Positions 15,151-23,913 of a DNA stretch of 45,299 bases are shown in pieces. How positions within the stretch are numbered: position 1 is the stretch's first letter; each line of letters starts with the position of its first letter. The notes under the pieces were generated by a model that did not search any database, was not told the DNA's origin, and saw only the letters and a list, made by a program, of their open reading frames with translations. Both the position numbers and the translations under genes were made by a program. The DNA comes from a candidate division TM6 bacterium GW2011_GWF2_32_72 (GTDB lineage: Bacteria > Babelota > Babeliae > Babelales > CAIQNR01): contig CAMCVM010000006.1 in NCBI GenBank assembly GCA_945882015.1, forward strand, positions 1 to 45,299, in the 5' to 3' direction.

Positions 15151-17877
15151 TTAAAATTTAAATCGCATTTCTACTTCTGCCCCTAAATCGGAACGTTCAT
15201 CCTTGATTGCCTTAAAACTTATTTCGTCTGAAGCTAAATATTCAAATTCAATCCGAGTATCTTCTGATAAACTAAAATTCTTTTGCAATTTTGCATGAAG
15301 CTGTTCATTAACATCAATTTCTATTGCGCCTCTAAAACCTCCTCTGCCTGTTTGATCGATAAAACTAGGGATAAAGCGAATATTTTTCAAAGGACTTAAC
15401 CATGTGTCAGCAATACGATTATGAGCAGGCCCAAAAATAAATGATTCAATATTGCGCATAACCAAAGTAGGAACAAGGACATTTAAAGACTCATCAAGTG
15501 ATCCGGTAAACAATAAAGAAATAATTTGTTCTTCACTTAAAGCAGGAACAGAACTTACGGTAATATGTGGATCTTGTAGCGTACCGCTTACCAATAAGGT
15601 TACTCCGTATCGTTTTAAAGTTCCTTGAGCAAGTAACTGAACAAAAGGATCGTCAACCGTTTGTGTTGGTAAAAATTTAACTTCGGCACGGGTAATATAT
15701 AATGGCTTATAAGGAAAATAAATTTGCCCACCTAATAATCGTAATTTTCCTGAAAACTGAAAAATGCTTTGAAAATTTTCAAGGGTTAAATCGATAACAG
15801 CGCGAGATTCAATTTGAGGAGTTTTAATGTGCAATGGTTTTTCGGTCATGACCGTACATGTAATTTTAACTTTTTCTGGATCAAATAATGTAGTTGGTAA
15901 AAAAGATTGAGTAACTGCTTGTTGACCTGTTACAGAAAAAGGGTTTTCTTTTAACTGCCCCCGCTCAAGCACTAATAATGCTTCTATTACATAGGGCTCT
16001 GTTCCTTTTTTTTGGAGCAAACAAGAACCTGATGTAACGGCCAAAAAGATATCTTTCCAATTTAAAAAACATTTTTTAAAGGTAATAGGAATATGCATAA
16101 AGGTAAGATTGTAAGCATCGTCATAATCAATACGCGCTTTAGAAAACCCTACAAACCCTTTATGTAATTTTATTAAAAAATCTTCAAATAAAATTGTGCG
16201 CTGGCTGCTGTCAAAGGTGCAATTTCCCGTAATTACTGAAATAAAATTATAGGTTTCAGGTAGTTCAATGGTGCTATTATGTGTTTCAAGATGAGTCTTG
16301 AAAAGAGCATCTTTGCATGTTCCTGTTATATGGAAAGACCCTTGTCCTGAAACATTATATTCAAAATAATGCTGTAACAGTTTTTGAATCAACTCATATG
16401 AAATATCAGCTTCTATAATTTCATGTTCTGGCGATTGTAATTTCCAAGAAAGTAATTGAGTGTTTGCTGCATTAGAACAGCTGATGAACAACGGTTTTAA
16501 AAAAGGAATCAATTGCAGTTGGCTTGAATAAGTATAAACATCAATCATTCCATCTGCGACTAATAATCCAGAAGCATTGTATGACCCTTTGGTCGTAAAC
16601 GGTATTGATACATCTGTTTTAGAATTATGAACTGTTATAGCTGAGTCAAAGCTTGCTAACTGTGCTTTATGATCATACTTACCGACAAAAGAACCTTTGT
16701 ATGCAGGAATTTGCCAAGCAGTATTAAAGCCTAATGGCCAGTTGGTATGGTTAGTAAGATTAATTTCAAACTGTTGGGTAGGAAGATCGAAAGACCATGG
16801 GCCTGAAAAAAAACCTTCATTTTTATGCACTTCGAGTAATCCTCTAACAAGAGCTGTATCTTTTACAAATGAAAGCTTTACCTTTTCAAAAGCATGCCCT
16901 GCATACCCAAGATCTTGACTCACTAATTGCCCAGAAATTTTATCAATTGAACTGGTTACAAAATCTATAACACAGCTACCTCTTAAATCTTTACTTAACT
17001 GTTCAAGGCCAAAAAAAGTTGCAAAATACGTAGCAGGAATAACAATTTGGGCTTGGCACAAAACTTGATCATGCCAGGTAAGCGTTAAAGGATTAACTTC
17101 AAAAGACCGGTCTTGATTATATGCTTTACAAATTGCTTGCTGCTCTGTCCATATCCCTTCGCATCTAATATCTTGTTTTGATTGCTCAAGCCCTTCTAAC
17201 TTCATGGTTAAATCAGTATTAATCTGAAATTCTGTTTTTTGATTAACCTGAATTGTTCCTTGAAAAGAACCAAGCATTTTTGAAAGCAACAACCTATGAC
17301 CCACAACAACTGAACCATCGGTCACATAAAAACGAATTTTAAAAAGATCTGCAACTGCATTGCACTGGCCATTACACGTTACCCAAGTCCCTGCAAACAA
17401 AGGGTCATCAATCTTAGTCTGTGCCTGCTGCAGCGTAATACTATGCAAAATAATGGGCAATGACTCTTGCGAGCTATAGATTATTTTTTTAAGACTTTCT
17501 ATCAGCGTCAACGAGTTATTGGTAATACCTGACTTTGCATGTAATTTTTTACAGTTAATATTGATATAAAACTTTTTTGTGTACCATAATAAAAACCATG
17601 AAAAATTAACCAGACAGCTTTCTGCCCTGAAACTCCAATGCTCTGTTGTATCAACCGGAACGCATACTACATTTTCTATCACAATTTGGGCACGCAAGAG
17701 ATCAAGAGACTTTACCGTGCCTTGAAAAGTAATGTGCAATCTTTTATGTAGTTGCTCTTTTAATTGAGCATGCACAAAATTAATAAATCCTTGGTCATGC
17801 TGCACATACAGCAAAGTAGCATAAACCCCTAGACCAAGAGCAAAAATAATTTTTAAAAAAAATCTGCTCCCTCTCAT
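15151..17877 (-). CDS. tamB: TamB-family envelope protein (DUF490)
   Basis: TamB-like proteins span the periplasm as long beta-helical grooves and carry lipids or assist outer-membrane protein assembly. The 908-residue protein has an N-terminal anchor (residues 7-25), a long beta-rich body, and the conserved C-terminal TamB domain: LRLLGGQIYFPYKPLYIT, VDDPFVQLLAQGTL, SGTLQDPHITVSSVPALSEEQIISLLFTG, split here only to mark the parts. It ends in FKF. It is shorter than E. coli TamB (about 1250). No TamA (Omp85) gene is adjacent. It follows pilB by only 9 bp and is likely co-transcribed. Confidence 0.88.
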   Translation of the reverse strand: MRGSRFFLKIIFALGLGVYATLLYVQHDQGFINFVHAQLKEQLHKRLHITFQGTVKSLDLLRAQIVIENVVCVPVDTTEHWSFRAESCLVNFSWFLLWYTKKFYININCKKLHAKSGITNNSLTLIESLKKIIYSSQESLPIILHSITLQQAQTKIDDPLFAGTWVTCNGQCNAVADLFKIRFYVTDGSVVVGHRLLLSKMLGSFQGTIQVNQKTEFQINTDLTMKLEGLEQSKQDIRCEGIWTEQQAICKAYNQDRSFEVNPLTLTWHDQVLCQAQIVIPATYFATFFGLEQLSKDLRGSCVIDFVTSSIDKISGQLVSQDLGYAGHAFEKVKLSFVKDTALVRGLLEVHKNEGFFSGPWSFDLPTQQFEINLTNHTNWPLGFNTAWQIPAYKGSFVGKYDHKAQLASFDSAITVHNSKTDVSIPFTTKGSYNASGLLVADGMIDVYTYSSQLQLIPFLKPLFISCSNAANTQLLSWKLQSPEHEIIEADISYELIQKLLQHYFEYNVSGQGSFHITGTCKDALFKTHLETHNSTIELPETYNFISVITGNCTFDSSQRTILFEDFLIKLHKGFVGFSKARIDYDDAYNLTFMHIPITFKKCFLNWKDIFLAVTSGSCLLQKKGTEPYVIEALLVLERGQLKENPFSVTGQQAVTQSFLPTTLFDPEKVKITCTVMTEKPLHIKTPQIESRAVIDLTLENFQSIFQFSGKLRLLGGQIYFPYKPLYITRAEVKFLPTQTVDDPFVQLLAQGTLKRYGVTLLVSGTLQDPHITVSSVPALSEEQIISLLFTGSLDESLNVLVPTLVMRNIESFIFGPAHNRIADTWLSPLKNIRFIPSFIDQTGRGGFRGAIEIDVNEQLHAKLQKNFSLSEDTRIEFEYLASDEISFKAIKDERSDLGAEVEMRFKF

Positions 17878-17886
17878 AGTAGGTGC

Positions 17887-19593
17887 CTATTGCACAACCG
17901 TATCGTAAAGGGTTGCAACTGAAAGTACTTCTTCAACACTGGTTAGTCCTTGTTCTATTTTTGCAATACCATCTTGAATCAATAAGTCCATGCCATCTTT
18001 GGTTGCTTGTTTTCTGATAACTGTTGTTGATGATCGTTCCATAGTTAATCGAGAAACTTCATCGGACATTAACATAATTTCAAAAAGCGGCAATCTTCCT
18101 TTATACCCAAGAGAACTACAAGCATCACATCCTTGCGCTTTGTAAAAAGTAGGGATCTTACTTTTGCTTGAAATTCTCATTCCCAACATTGCAAGTTGCT
18201 CTGGAGCAGGTTCATATGCTTGTTTACATAAAGGGCATAACTTCCTTACCAATCGTTGAGCAATCACTCCTACAATTGAAGATGAAATTAAAAATGGCTC
18301 AACTCCCATATCAATCAAACGAGTAATAGAAGCAGGAGCGCTATTAGTATGTAATGTAGTCAAAACTAAGTGGCCCGTCAAAGCCGCTTGAATAGCAATT
18401 TGCGCAGTTTCATGATCTCGTGTTTCCCCAATCATGATAATATCAGGGTCTTGTCGCAAAATAGAACGCAAAGCAGCTGCAAAGGTAAGGCCTGCTTTTA
18501 CGTTTACTTGAACTTGGGCAATCCCGGCCATTTGGTACTCAACCGGATCTTCTACCGTAATAACGTTAACCGTTGGAGTACTTAATTTATTTAAAATTGA
18601 ATACAAAGTGGTTGTTTTACCAGACCCTGTCGGACCAGTTACTAAAATAATACCATTCGGTTTTGCTGTAATGCTATCAATTTTTTCCTTATCCCGGGGT
18701 GAAAAACCCATCGTTTCTAAGCTTGCAAAACTACGGTCTTTATTTAAAAGCCGCATAACCACATTTTCACCAAACTTAACCGGTAAGACCGAAACACGAA
18801 TATCATAATCTGTTTCTGCAACTTTAATTTCAATTCTTCCATCTTGGGGCTGACGCTTTTCTGCGATGTTTAAATTTGCCATAATTTTAAGACGAGAAAT
18901 TAAAGCACCTTGGGCTCGCTTTGGCGGTGTCATCACTGTGTGCATAATACCATCAATACGATAACGAACACGCACCTCTTTTTCTTGTGGCCCGATATGA
19001 ATATCAGATGCTTCCATCTTAACTGCTTGAAACAAAATATAGTTAACTAATTTAATGATGGGCGCATCATTGGCCGCATCCATAATATCTTTTTCATCAA
19101 TCTCTCCAAAAGAAAGGTCTGACATATCCCCTTCTTCTTCAAGATCTTCAATCATTTGCCCACTTTCAAGCGGATAGAAATGATTTAACGCATCAATAAT
19201 GACTTTACGTGTTGCAATAACCACTTTGGTACTATGATCAAAAATCATATCAAGCTCATCAAGCGGCTGAAATTCCATTGGATTTGCTGTTGCAATAACA
19301 ATCTCATTTGATTGCTTTAAGGGAATAACCCCATTTTCTCTTAAAAATTTCAAAGGAATTCTAGACAATACTTTTGGATCGGCCAGAATATCATCAATTT
19401 TTTCAAGATAGACAAGGCCCAGTTCTTGAGCATATACCTGGGCAATTACTCCATCTTCTAGTATTTTATTATCAATAAGATACTGCTCTAAAGAAATTTT
19501 TATTTTTTGAGCACCTTCTTGTGCTTCTTTAAGCTTATCTTCGGTAATAAATTTTTTATTGACCAGTAATTGACCTATCGATTTTTTTATCAT
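17887..19593 (-). CDS. pilB: PilB/GspE-type secretion ATPase
   Basis: This hexameric ATPase powers pilus or pseudopilus assembly at the inner membrane. The 568-residue protein has an N-terminal GspE_N/MshEN domain (1-140), the ATPase core with Walker A GPTGSGKTT (320-328), Walker B DIIMIGE (384-390), Asp/His-box residues, and a four-Cys zinc site (C453, C456, C489, C492). No other pilus or type II secretion gene is nearby, so pilus, competence or T2SS use cannot be separated. A CGGAGAAAG site precedes the ATG, and tamB follows directly. Confidence 0.93.
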   Translation of the reverse strand: MIKKSIGQLLVNKKFITEDKLKEAQEGAQKIKISLEQYLIDNKILEDGVIAQVYAQELGLVYLEKIDDILADPKVLSRIPLKFLRENGVIPLKQSNEIVIATANPMEFQPLDELDMIFDHSTKVVIATRKVIIDALNHFYPLESGQMIEDLEEEGDMSDLSFGEIDEKDIMDAANDAPIIKLVNYILFQAVKMEASDIHIGPQEKEVRVRYRIDGIMHTVMTPPKRAQGALISRLKIMANLNIAEKRQPQDGRIEIKVAETDYDIRVSVLPVKFGENVVMRLLNKDRSFASLETMGFSPRDKEKIDSITAKPNGIILVTGPTGSGKTTTLYSILNKLSTPTVNVITVEDPVEYQMAGIAQVQVNVKAGLTFAAALRSILRQDPDIIMIGETRDHETAQIAIQAALTGHLVLTTLHTNSAPASITRLIDMGVEPFLISSSIVGVIAQRLVRKLCPLCKQAYEPAPEQLAMLGMRISSKSKIPTFYKAQGCDACSSLGYKGRLPLFEIMLMSDEVSRLTMERSSTTVIRKQATKDGMDLLIQDGIAKIEQGLTSVEEVLSVATLYDTVVQ

Positions 19594-19696
19594 TGCTTTC
19601 TCCGCAAGATCATTTTACGCTGCTTTTTAAAACCTATCTTCTTTGTTGTATCAAAAGATAACAGGGTACGTCCATCATTGAAAAATTAAGGCTTAC

Positions 19697-19725
19697 TTGC
19701 CCCCCTGATACCAATATGATACTCT
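19697..19725 (+). promoter_or_regulatory. Candidate promoter of bamD-like/yraN/cdsA
   Basis: TTGCCC (19697-19702) and TACTCT (19720-19725) are separated by 17 bp, some 60 bp before the ATG at 19787. Confidence 0.4.
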
Positions 19726-19786
19726 TTGATCTATAAGTCTTCAAGGCATTTGCTCGTATGATTTGCAAAACCCACAAGGGGAAATT

Positions 19787-20749
19787 ATGAAAAAAAATGT
19801 GACCATCTATGCGTTAATGATAACTTCCGGACTCATCTGCTCTTTTATTCCATTGATAGCAAAATCAAAAAAAATAGTTGAAGCTCCATCTTTAGAATAT
19901 CAAAAACTTTCCTTTTCTGCTCCTATTGTATTTGATAAAGAAACGCTTAAAGCAGAAGCTCTTAATAACCCACACAGAAATGTTGTTAGAAATGCAACTA
20001 AGGCAGAACGTAAACAGATCAGAAAAGATTTTGAAACATTAGTGCATCATAAAGATGCCAAGTCACTTTCGGTTGAAGCATTACGTCAAGCTGTCGATTT
20101 CTGTTTACAACTTGAGTGGAATGAAAAAGCATTACTCTATTTACAAGAACTATTACAAAGAACAAAAGATGCTTTACTGATTGAATCTCTCAAACTTGAA
20201 ATTGCTGATCTTTTGTTCCAGATGGGTAATTTAATAAAAGCAGAAGAAGCTTTTGATGAATATTTGGACCTCTATCCTGGTTCACATTATGCAGAATATG
20301 CTCATTATAAAAAAACCATCTGTCTTTTTTACCAAACACTTAAAACAGATCAGGATCAAGGCCCAACTAAAAAGGCAATACAACTTGCAGAAAGTTACCT
20401 TGAAAAAGGACTTGCGTATAAACAGTATCGCAATCAAATGAGTGATATTCGTAAACAGTGTCAATTAATGCTTTTTGAGAACGAAAAAACTGTTTTTGAT
20501 TTTTATATGAAACGGAAAAGTTATGGTGCTGCAAACGGTCGATTAGCTTACTTAAAACAGCAATACTTACAAGAATTGCCTCATCTTGAACCAACTATTG
20601 TTCAATTAGAGTGCAAACTTGCTCAAGCACAAGGCAATACGCAAGTCTACCAAGAACGACTTGCATATTTTAACCAAAAGTTCCCTGAATATAATAAAAC
20701 AGTTAAAGTTGCTCAAAAGTCTTCTAAAAGTTACGCAACCAAATTCTAA
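19787..20749 (+). CDS. bamD: BamD-like TPR protein of outer-membrane assembly
   Basis: The start is placed at 19787, where AAGGGG precedes the ATG and a signal sequence (MKKNVTIYALMITSGLICSF) begins; the frame runs back to 19763. The 320-residue product is a run of TPR helices. The segments AEEAFDEYLDLYPGSHYAEYA, and FENEKTVFDFYMKRKSYGAA followed by NGRLAYL, resemble BamD, the lipoprotein that recruits outer-membrane proteins to BamA. No proper lipobox is seen (Ile precedes the candidate Cys), and there is a 60-residue extra N-terminal part. The stop overlaps the next start as TAATG. Assignment rests on pattern only. Confidence 0.6.
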   Translation: MKKNVTIYALMITSGLICSFIPLIAKSKKIVEAPSLEYQKLSFSAPIVFDKETLKAEALNNPHRNVVRNATKAERKQIRKDFETLVHHKDAKSLSVEALRQAVDFCLQLEWNEKALLYLQELLQRTKDALLIESLKLEIADLLFQMGNLIKAEEAFDEYLDLYPGSHYAEYAHYKKTICLFYQTLKTDQDQGPTKKAIQLAESYLEKGLAYKQYRNQMSDIRKQCQLMLFENEKTVFDFYMKRKSYGAANGRLAYLKQQYLQELPHLEPTIVQLECKLAQAQGNTQVYQERLAYFNQKFPEYNKTVKVAQKSSKSYATKF

Positions 20750-21114
20750 TGAAACACGCTTCAATAACAACTAAGACCATTGGTAATGAAGGCGAATTAT
20801 TAGTTGCTGTTTGGCTTATTAACCAAGGGTTTACCTTACTTGCAAGAAATTTTTCCGCTGCTCAAGGTGAAATTGATATTATTGCAACAAAAGAAAATGT
20901 TGTTGCATTTATTGAAGTTAAAACACGACAATCAATACACTTTCCATTATCTCAAGTAGTAACTCCCTCTAAACAACTTAAAATTATTAAAACTGCAAAA
21001 ATCTATTTAATGCGTAATCAGTTTGTTGATTCCATCTATCGATTTGATGTAGCATTGGTAAATAAAGAACAAGGCTCTCTTGAATATATTGAAAATGCAT
21101 TTCAAGGTGCTTAA
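20749..21114 (+). CDS. yraN: YraN (UPF0102) nuclease-fold protein
   Basis: The 121-residue protein has the YraN signature: GNEGELLVAVWLINQGFTLL, ARNFSAAQGEIDIIA with the GEIDII metal site, and FIEVKTRQS. The fold is of the restriction-endonuclease-like (Holliday-junction resolvase) type, but biological function is not established. It is translationally coupled to the upstream TPR gene by TAATG overlap. Confidence 0.92.
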   Translation: MKHASITTKTIGNEGELLVAVWLINQGFTLLARNFSAAQGEIDIIATKENVVAFIEVKTRQSIHFPLSQVVTPSKQLKIIKTAKIYLMRNQFVDSIYRFDVALVNKEQGSLEYIENAFQGA

Positions 21115-21137
21115 TTCGGGAAATTGTTACCCAGATT

Positions 21138-21203
21138 GTCATTCTGACCATAACGCGCGTGTTCGTTGTAGTTTTAACGTAGACTGAAGGATCCAGGACG
21201 AGT
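21138..21203. repeat. Dispersed repeat, copy 2, abutting cdsA
   Basis: It begins GTCATTCTGA and ends GGATCCAGGACGAG one base before the cdsA ATG. From 21168 it matches the right half of the repeat at 1774-1818, apart from loss of 11 bp that lay between two AACG repeats in the first copy. Its AGGA lies nine bases before the start codon and is the only visible ribosome binding site for cdsA. Confidence 0.65.
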
Positions 21204-21851
21204 ATGAAATTCTTACAATCAAATTTTTTTAAACGAGCTCTGACCTTTTTATGTGGTATTAGCCTTTTAACAATATTGTACACGAATGCACCAGAGGCAT
21301 TGATCTTCCTGTTTATCGGAGTCTTTGTATGGATTAGCGCTCTTGAACTACCACGTTTACTTTCTGTCAAAACCATCTGGTACTTTGTTGCATTATGTTT
21401 CTATCTAGGCTTACCGTTCTATTTGCTCCTGAGCCTTTATCAAAATCCAATAACACAATCTCTTGTCTTATGGTCTTTTGGTATCACGATTGTGCATGAT
21501 GCTGCAGCATATGTAATAGGAAAACTTTTTGGAAAGCATCTTTTAGCCCCCACACTTTCTCCTAAAAAAACATGGCAGGGATGCGCTGGTGGCTTTGTGG
21601 CACTTTTACTGTTTATGACATACACCACAAACTTTGTACTACCATTGTTATTCTTTGTCACCTTGATCTTAAGTTTTTTATGCGTAACCGGCGATCTGTT
21701 TGAGTCATGGCTTAAGAGAAACGCTGGAATTAAAGACTCAGGCAATGTATTGCCTGGTCACGGAGGTTTACTTGATAGAATAGATGCAGTATTATTTGTC
21801 ATACCGTTTGTTTATTATTATCAAGAACTTTTTCTTAAGGCATTATTTTAA
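21204..21851 (+). CDS. cdsA: Phosphatidate cytidylyltransferase (short form)
   Basis: CdsA makes CDP-diacylglycerol from phosphatidate and CTP, the branch point of phospholipid synthesis. The C-terminal signature is intact: VTGDLFESWLKRNAGIKDSG then PGHGGLLDRIDA, including the metal-binding Asp residues, plus SPKKTWQG earlier. At 215 residues it is shorter than usual (about 260-290), lacking some N-terminal membrane helices. The repeat just upstream ends one base before the ATG, so either the N terminus was lost to the repeat or the short form is ancestral. About six membrane helices remain. Confidence 0.93.
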   Translation: MKFLQSNFFKRALTFLCGISLLTILYTNAPEALIFLFIGVFVWISALELPRLLSVKTIWYFVALCFYLGLPFYLLLSLYQNPITQSLVLWSFGITIVHDAAAYVIGKLFGKHLLAPTLSPKKTWQGCAGGFVALLLFMTYTTNFVLPLLFFVTLILSFLCVTGDLFESWLKRNAGIKDSGNVLPGHGGLLDRIDAVLFVIPFVYYYQELFLKALF

Positions 21852-21879
21852 TCAATAACAACCTTAATATAAAGGTCTC

Positions 21880-21907
21880 TTGATTTTTCTTTTATTTACT
21901 CTATAAT
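21880..21907 (+). promoter_or_regulatory. Promoter of the exported zinc-finger-like gene
   Basis: TTGATT (21880-21885) and a consensus TATAAT (21902-21907) with 16 bp between them lie about 40 bp before the ATG at 21946. Confidence 0.55.
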
Positions 21908-21945
21908 TCAAATAGAATTATATATGTTTCATAATGGAGATTATC

Positions 21946-22449
21946 ATGAAAAAGTTTTTATTATTAAGTTTATTAAGTGTATCATTCGTATTGCAAGCTA
22001 GTGAAAACAGACCGTCACTTCCTGAAGTTAGGGATTTTGCGGCAATGATTACGCTCTTAGAGATAGCAGCCCAGCCGAGCCAATCCTCTAGCCAACCCAC
22101 TTCCGTTACAGGAAATCAATTTACTGCACCAATACAATCAACATCTGGCGCAGGTAAAAGATTAAAAAAACGACATGAATATGTAAAAATTTGGAGATGT
22201 AGCAAATGCGATAAAGAAGTTTTTGGCGGGCAAAAAGATGCTATCGCTAAACATAGAAATAGTGGATGCCAAAAAAATCATTTTAGATGTGATAGTTTAG
22301 GTCTTAAAGATGCTCGTAGTATATGTCCTTTAAAACATGCTGATTTAGAAAAATTTAATGCGCATCTACAAAAAATACATCCTGGACATAAATTTGATTC
22401 ACAAGAAGCGTATGATCAAGCAGTAGCTGAATATAACGGAAATGCCTAA
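21946..22449 (+). CDS. Exported zinc-finger-like protein
   Basis: The start at 21946 is chosen because TGGAGA precedes it and a signal peptide (MKKFLLLSLLSVSFVLQA) begins there; the frame extends to 21934. The 167-residue protein has a low-complexity Ser/Gln/Thr stretch and then two Cys/His clusters: WRCSKCDKEVFGG with a later His and Cys (C2HC spacing), and CPLKHADLEKFNAHLQKIH, which has the spacing of a C2H2 zinc finger. Such fingers are common in eukaryotes and rare in exported bacterial proteins, so a host-directed role is conceivable but unproven. It converges on hisS with no spacer. Confidence 0.7.
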   Translation: MKKFLLLSLLSVSFVLQASENRPSLPEVRDFAAMITLLEIAAQPSQSSSQPTSVTGNQFTAPIQSTSGAGKRLKKRHEYVKIWRCSKCDKEVFGGQKDAIAKHRNSGCQKNHFRCDSLGLKDARSICPLKHADLEKFNAHLQKIHPGHKFDSQEAYDQAVAEYNGNA

Positions 22450-22450
22450 A

Positions 22451-23704
22451 TTATCGGTTGATTAAAACAGAAACTGCTTGAATCTGTTTAACAGTTTCTT
22501 GGGTTCCTTTTACCATATCCTTGATTACAACGGTGCCATCTTGTTGTTCTTGTTCGCCTAAGATAAGACAATAAGCGGCACCTTTTTTGTGCGCTTTGCT
22601 CATCATCGTTTTAACTGACCCTTGGCACAAAACTTCTGTTTGCAAGCCTGCTTTAATCAATGTGTCAGCAAGCAAAAGTGCTAAACTGTGTTGCCCTTCA
22701 AAAGGAATAATAACATGCAATGCCGGTTCTTGTGGTAACGGTAACTTGTTACTGATCATTTCCAACAACAATAGCAGTCTATCAAAACCAATGGCTGCTC
22801 CAATTGATGGTTGATCAACTTTGCCCCCAATTTGAGAAACTAAACTGTCGTAACGACCGCCGCCACAAAAAGCACTTTGCGCACCCAAATCTGGTGAAAC
22901 AAACTCAAAAACTGTTTTATTATAATAATCAAGACCACGAACAAGTCGCGGATTGACTACAAACGAAACTGACAATAATTTCAGTTGCTCTTGTAAGGTT
23001 TTCCATTCCTGCTGCGATTCTTGTTCTAAACAATCAAGTAATTGTGGAGCTTTGGTGTAGATGTTTTGACATACTGGGGTTTTGCAATCAAACACACGTA
23101 AAATATTAGCTTCTTTACGTTTTAAACAGGTTGCACACAAATCAGTTTGCTTGTCTAAAAATAATTTTAAGGTTGCTTTAAAATGTGCCCGTTCTTGACT
23201 GGTTCCTAAAAAATTAATATGTAAAGCATAATTATCGAGATTAAACTGAGTTAAAAAAAGACGGTCAAGCATCGCTATAATTTGAGCATCTTGCGTCAAT
23301 GAAGCAGCGCCGATACATTCTATGTTAAATTGATAAAATTGACGATACCGCCCTTTTTGAGGCCTTTCATAACGAAACATCGGCCCAAATGAAAAAACCT
23401 TCCATGGCACTTGGTCAATTGAACCTTCAAGAAATGCTCGAATAGTTGCAGCCGTTGCTTCAGGGCGTAATGCAATTGATTCTTCCCCTTGTTCAACCGA
23501 AGAAGAAGTCACCACAAACATTTCTTTAGATACCACATCTGTTTCTAAACCTAATGAGCGTTTAAAAAGTTCAACCGGTTCTAAAACAGGTGTTTCTATC
23601 TGTTTAAAATGATAAAGTGCTACATAATGTTTAATGGTTTGTAATGCAAAATTAAATAATTTTAAATCTAAAATGTCACGAGTTCCTCGAACACGGCTAA
23701 TCAT
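22451..23704 (-). CDS. hisS: Histidyl-tRNA synthetase
   Basis: The 417-residue class II synthetase charges tRNA-His. It has RGTRDIL at the N terminus, motif 2 FRYERPQKGRYRQFYQFN, the His-specific LVRGLDYYNKTVFEF element, motif 3 GGGRYDSL with GAAIGFDRLLLL, and a C-terminal anticodon-binding domain. Length is normal. The stop codon lies one base past the end of the convergent zinc-finger gene, so no terminator fits between them. Confidence 0.97.
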   Translation of the reverse strand: MISRVRGTRDILDLKLFNFALQTIKHYVALYHFKQIETPVLEPVELFKRSLGLETDVVSKEMFVVTSSSVEQGEESIALRPEATAATIRAFLEGSIDQVPWKVFSFGPMFRYERPQKGRYRQFYQFNIECIGAASLTQDAQIIAMLDRLFLTQFNLDNYALHINFLGTSQERAHFKATLKLFLDKQTDLCATCLKRKEANILRVFDCKTPVCQNIYTKAPQLLDCLEQESQQEWKTLQEQLKLLSVSFVVNPRLVRGLDYYNKTVFEFVSPDLGAQSAFCGGGRYDSLVSQIGGKVDQPSIGAAIGFDRLLLLLEMISNKLPLPQEPALHVIIPFEGQHSLALLLADTLIKAGLQTEVLCQGSVKTMMSKAHKKGAAYCLILGEQEQQDGTVVIKDMVKGTQETVKQIQAVSVLINR

Positions 23705-23913
23705 AATAGGCCTTTTTTAATAAGAATTTTAGCTATTTTTTAGCAGTATAGCATAAAAAGAAAGTAACGAAAAAAACAAATGCGATGAAAAAATATTCAT
23801 GTTAAAATTTTAAGCCTCAAAAAAATAATTGCATTTTTGTAACTATTGCTGCTAAATTTAAAAATAGCCATTTTATCCACAACAAAAAAAGAATTTTTAA
23901 AGGAGAAAGAACA

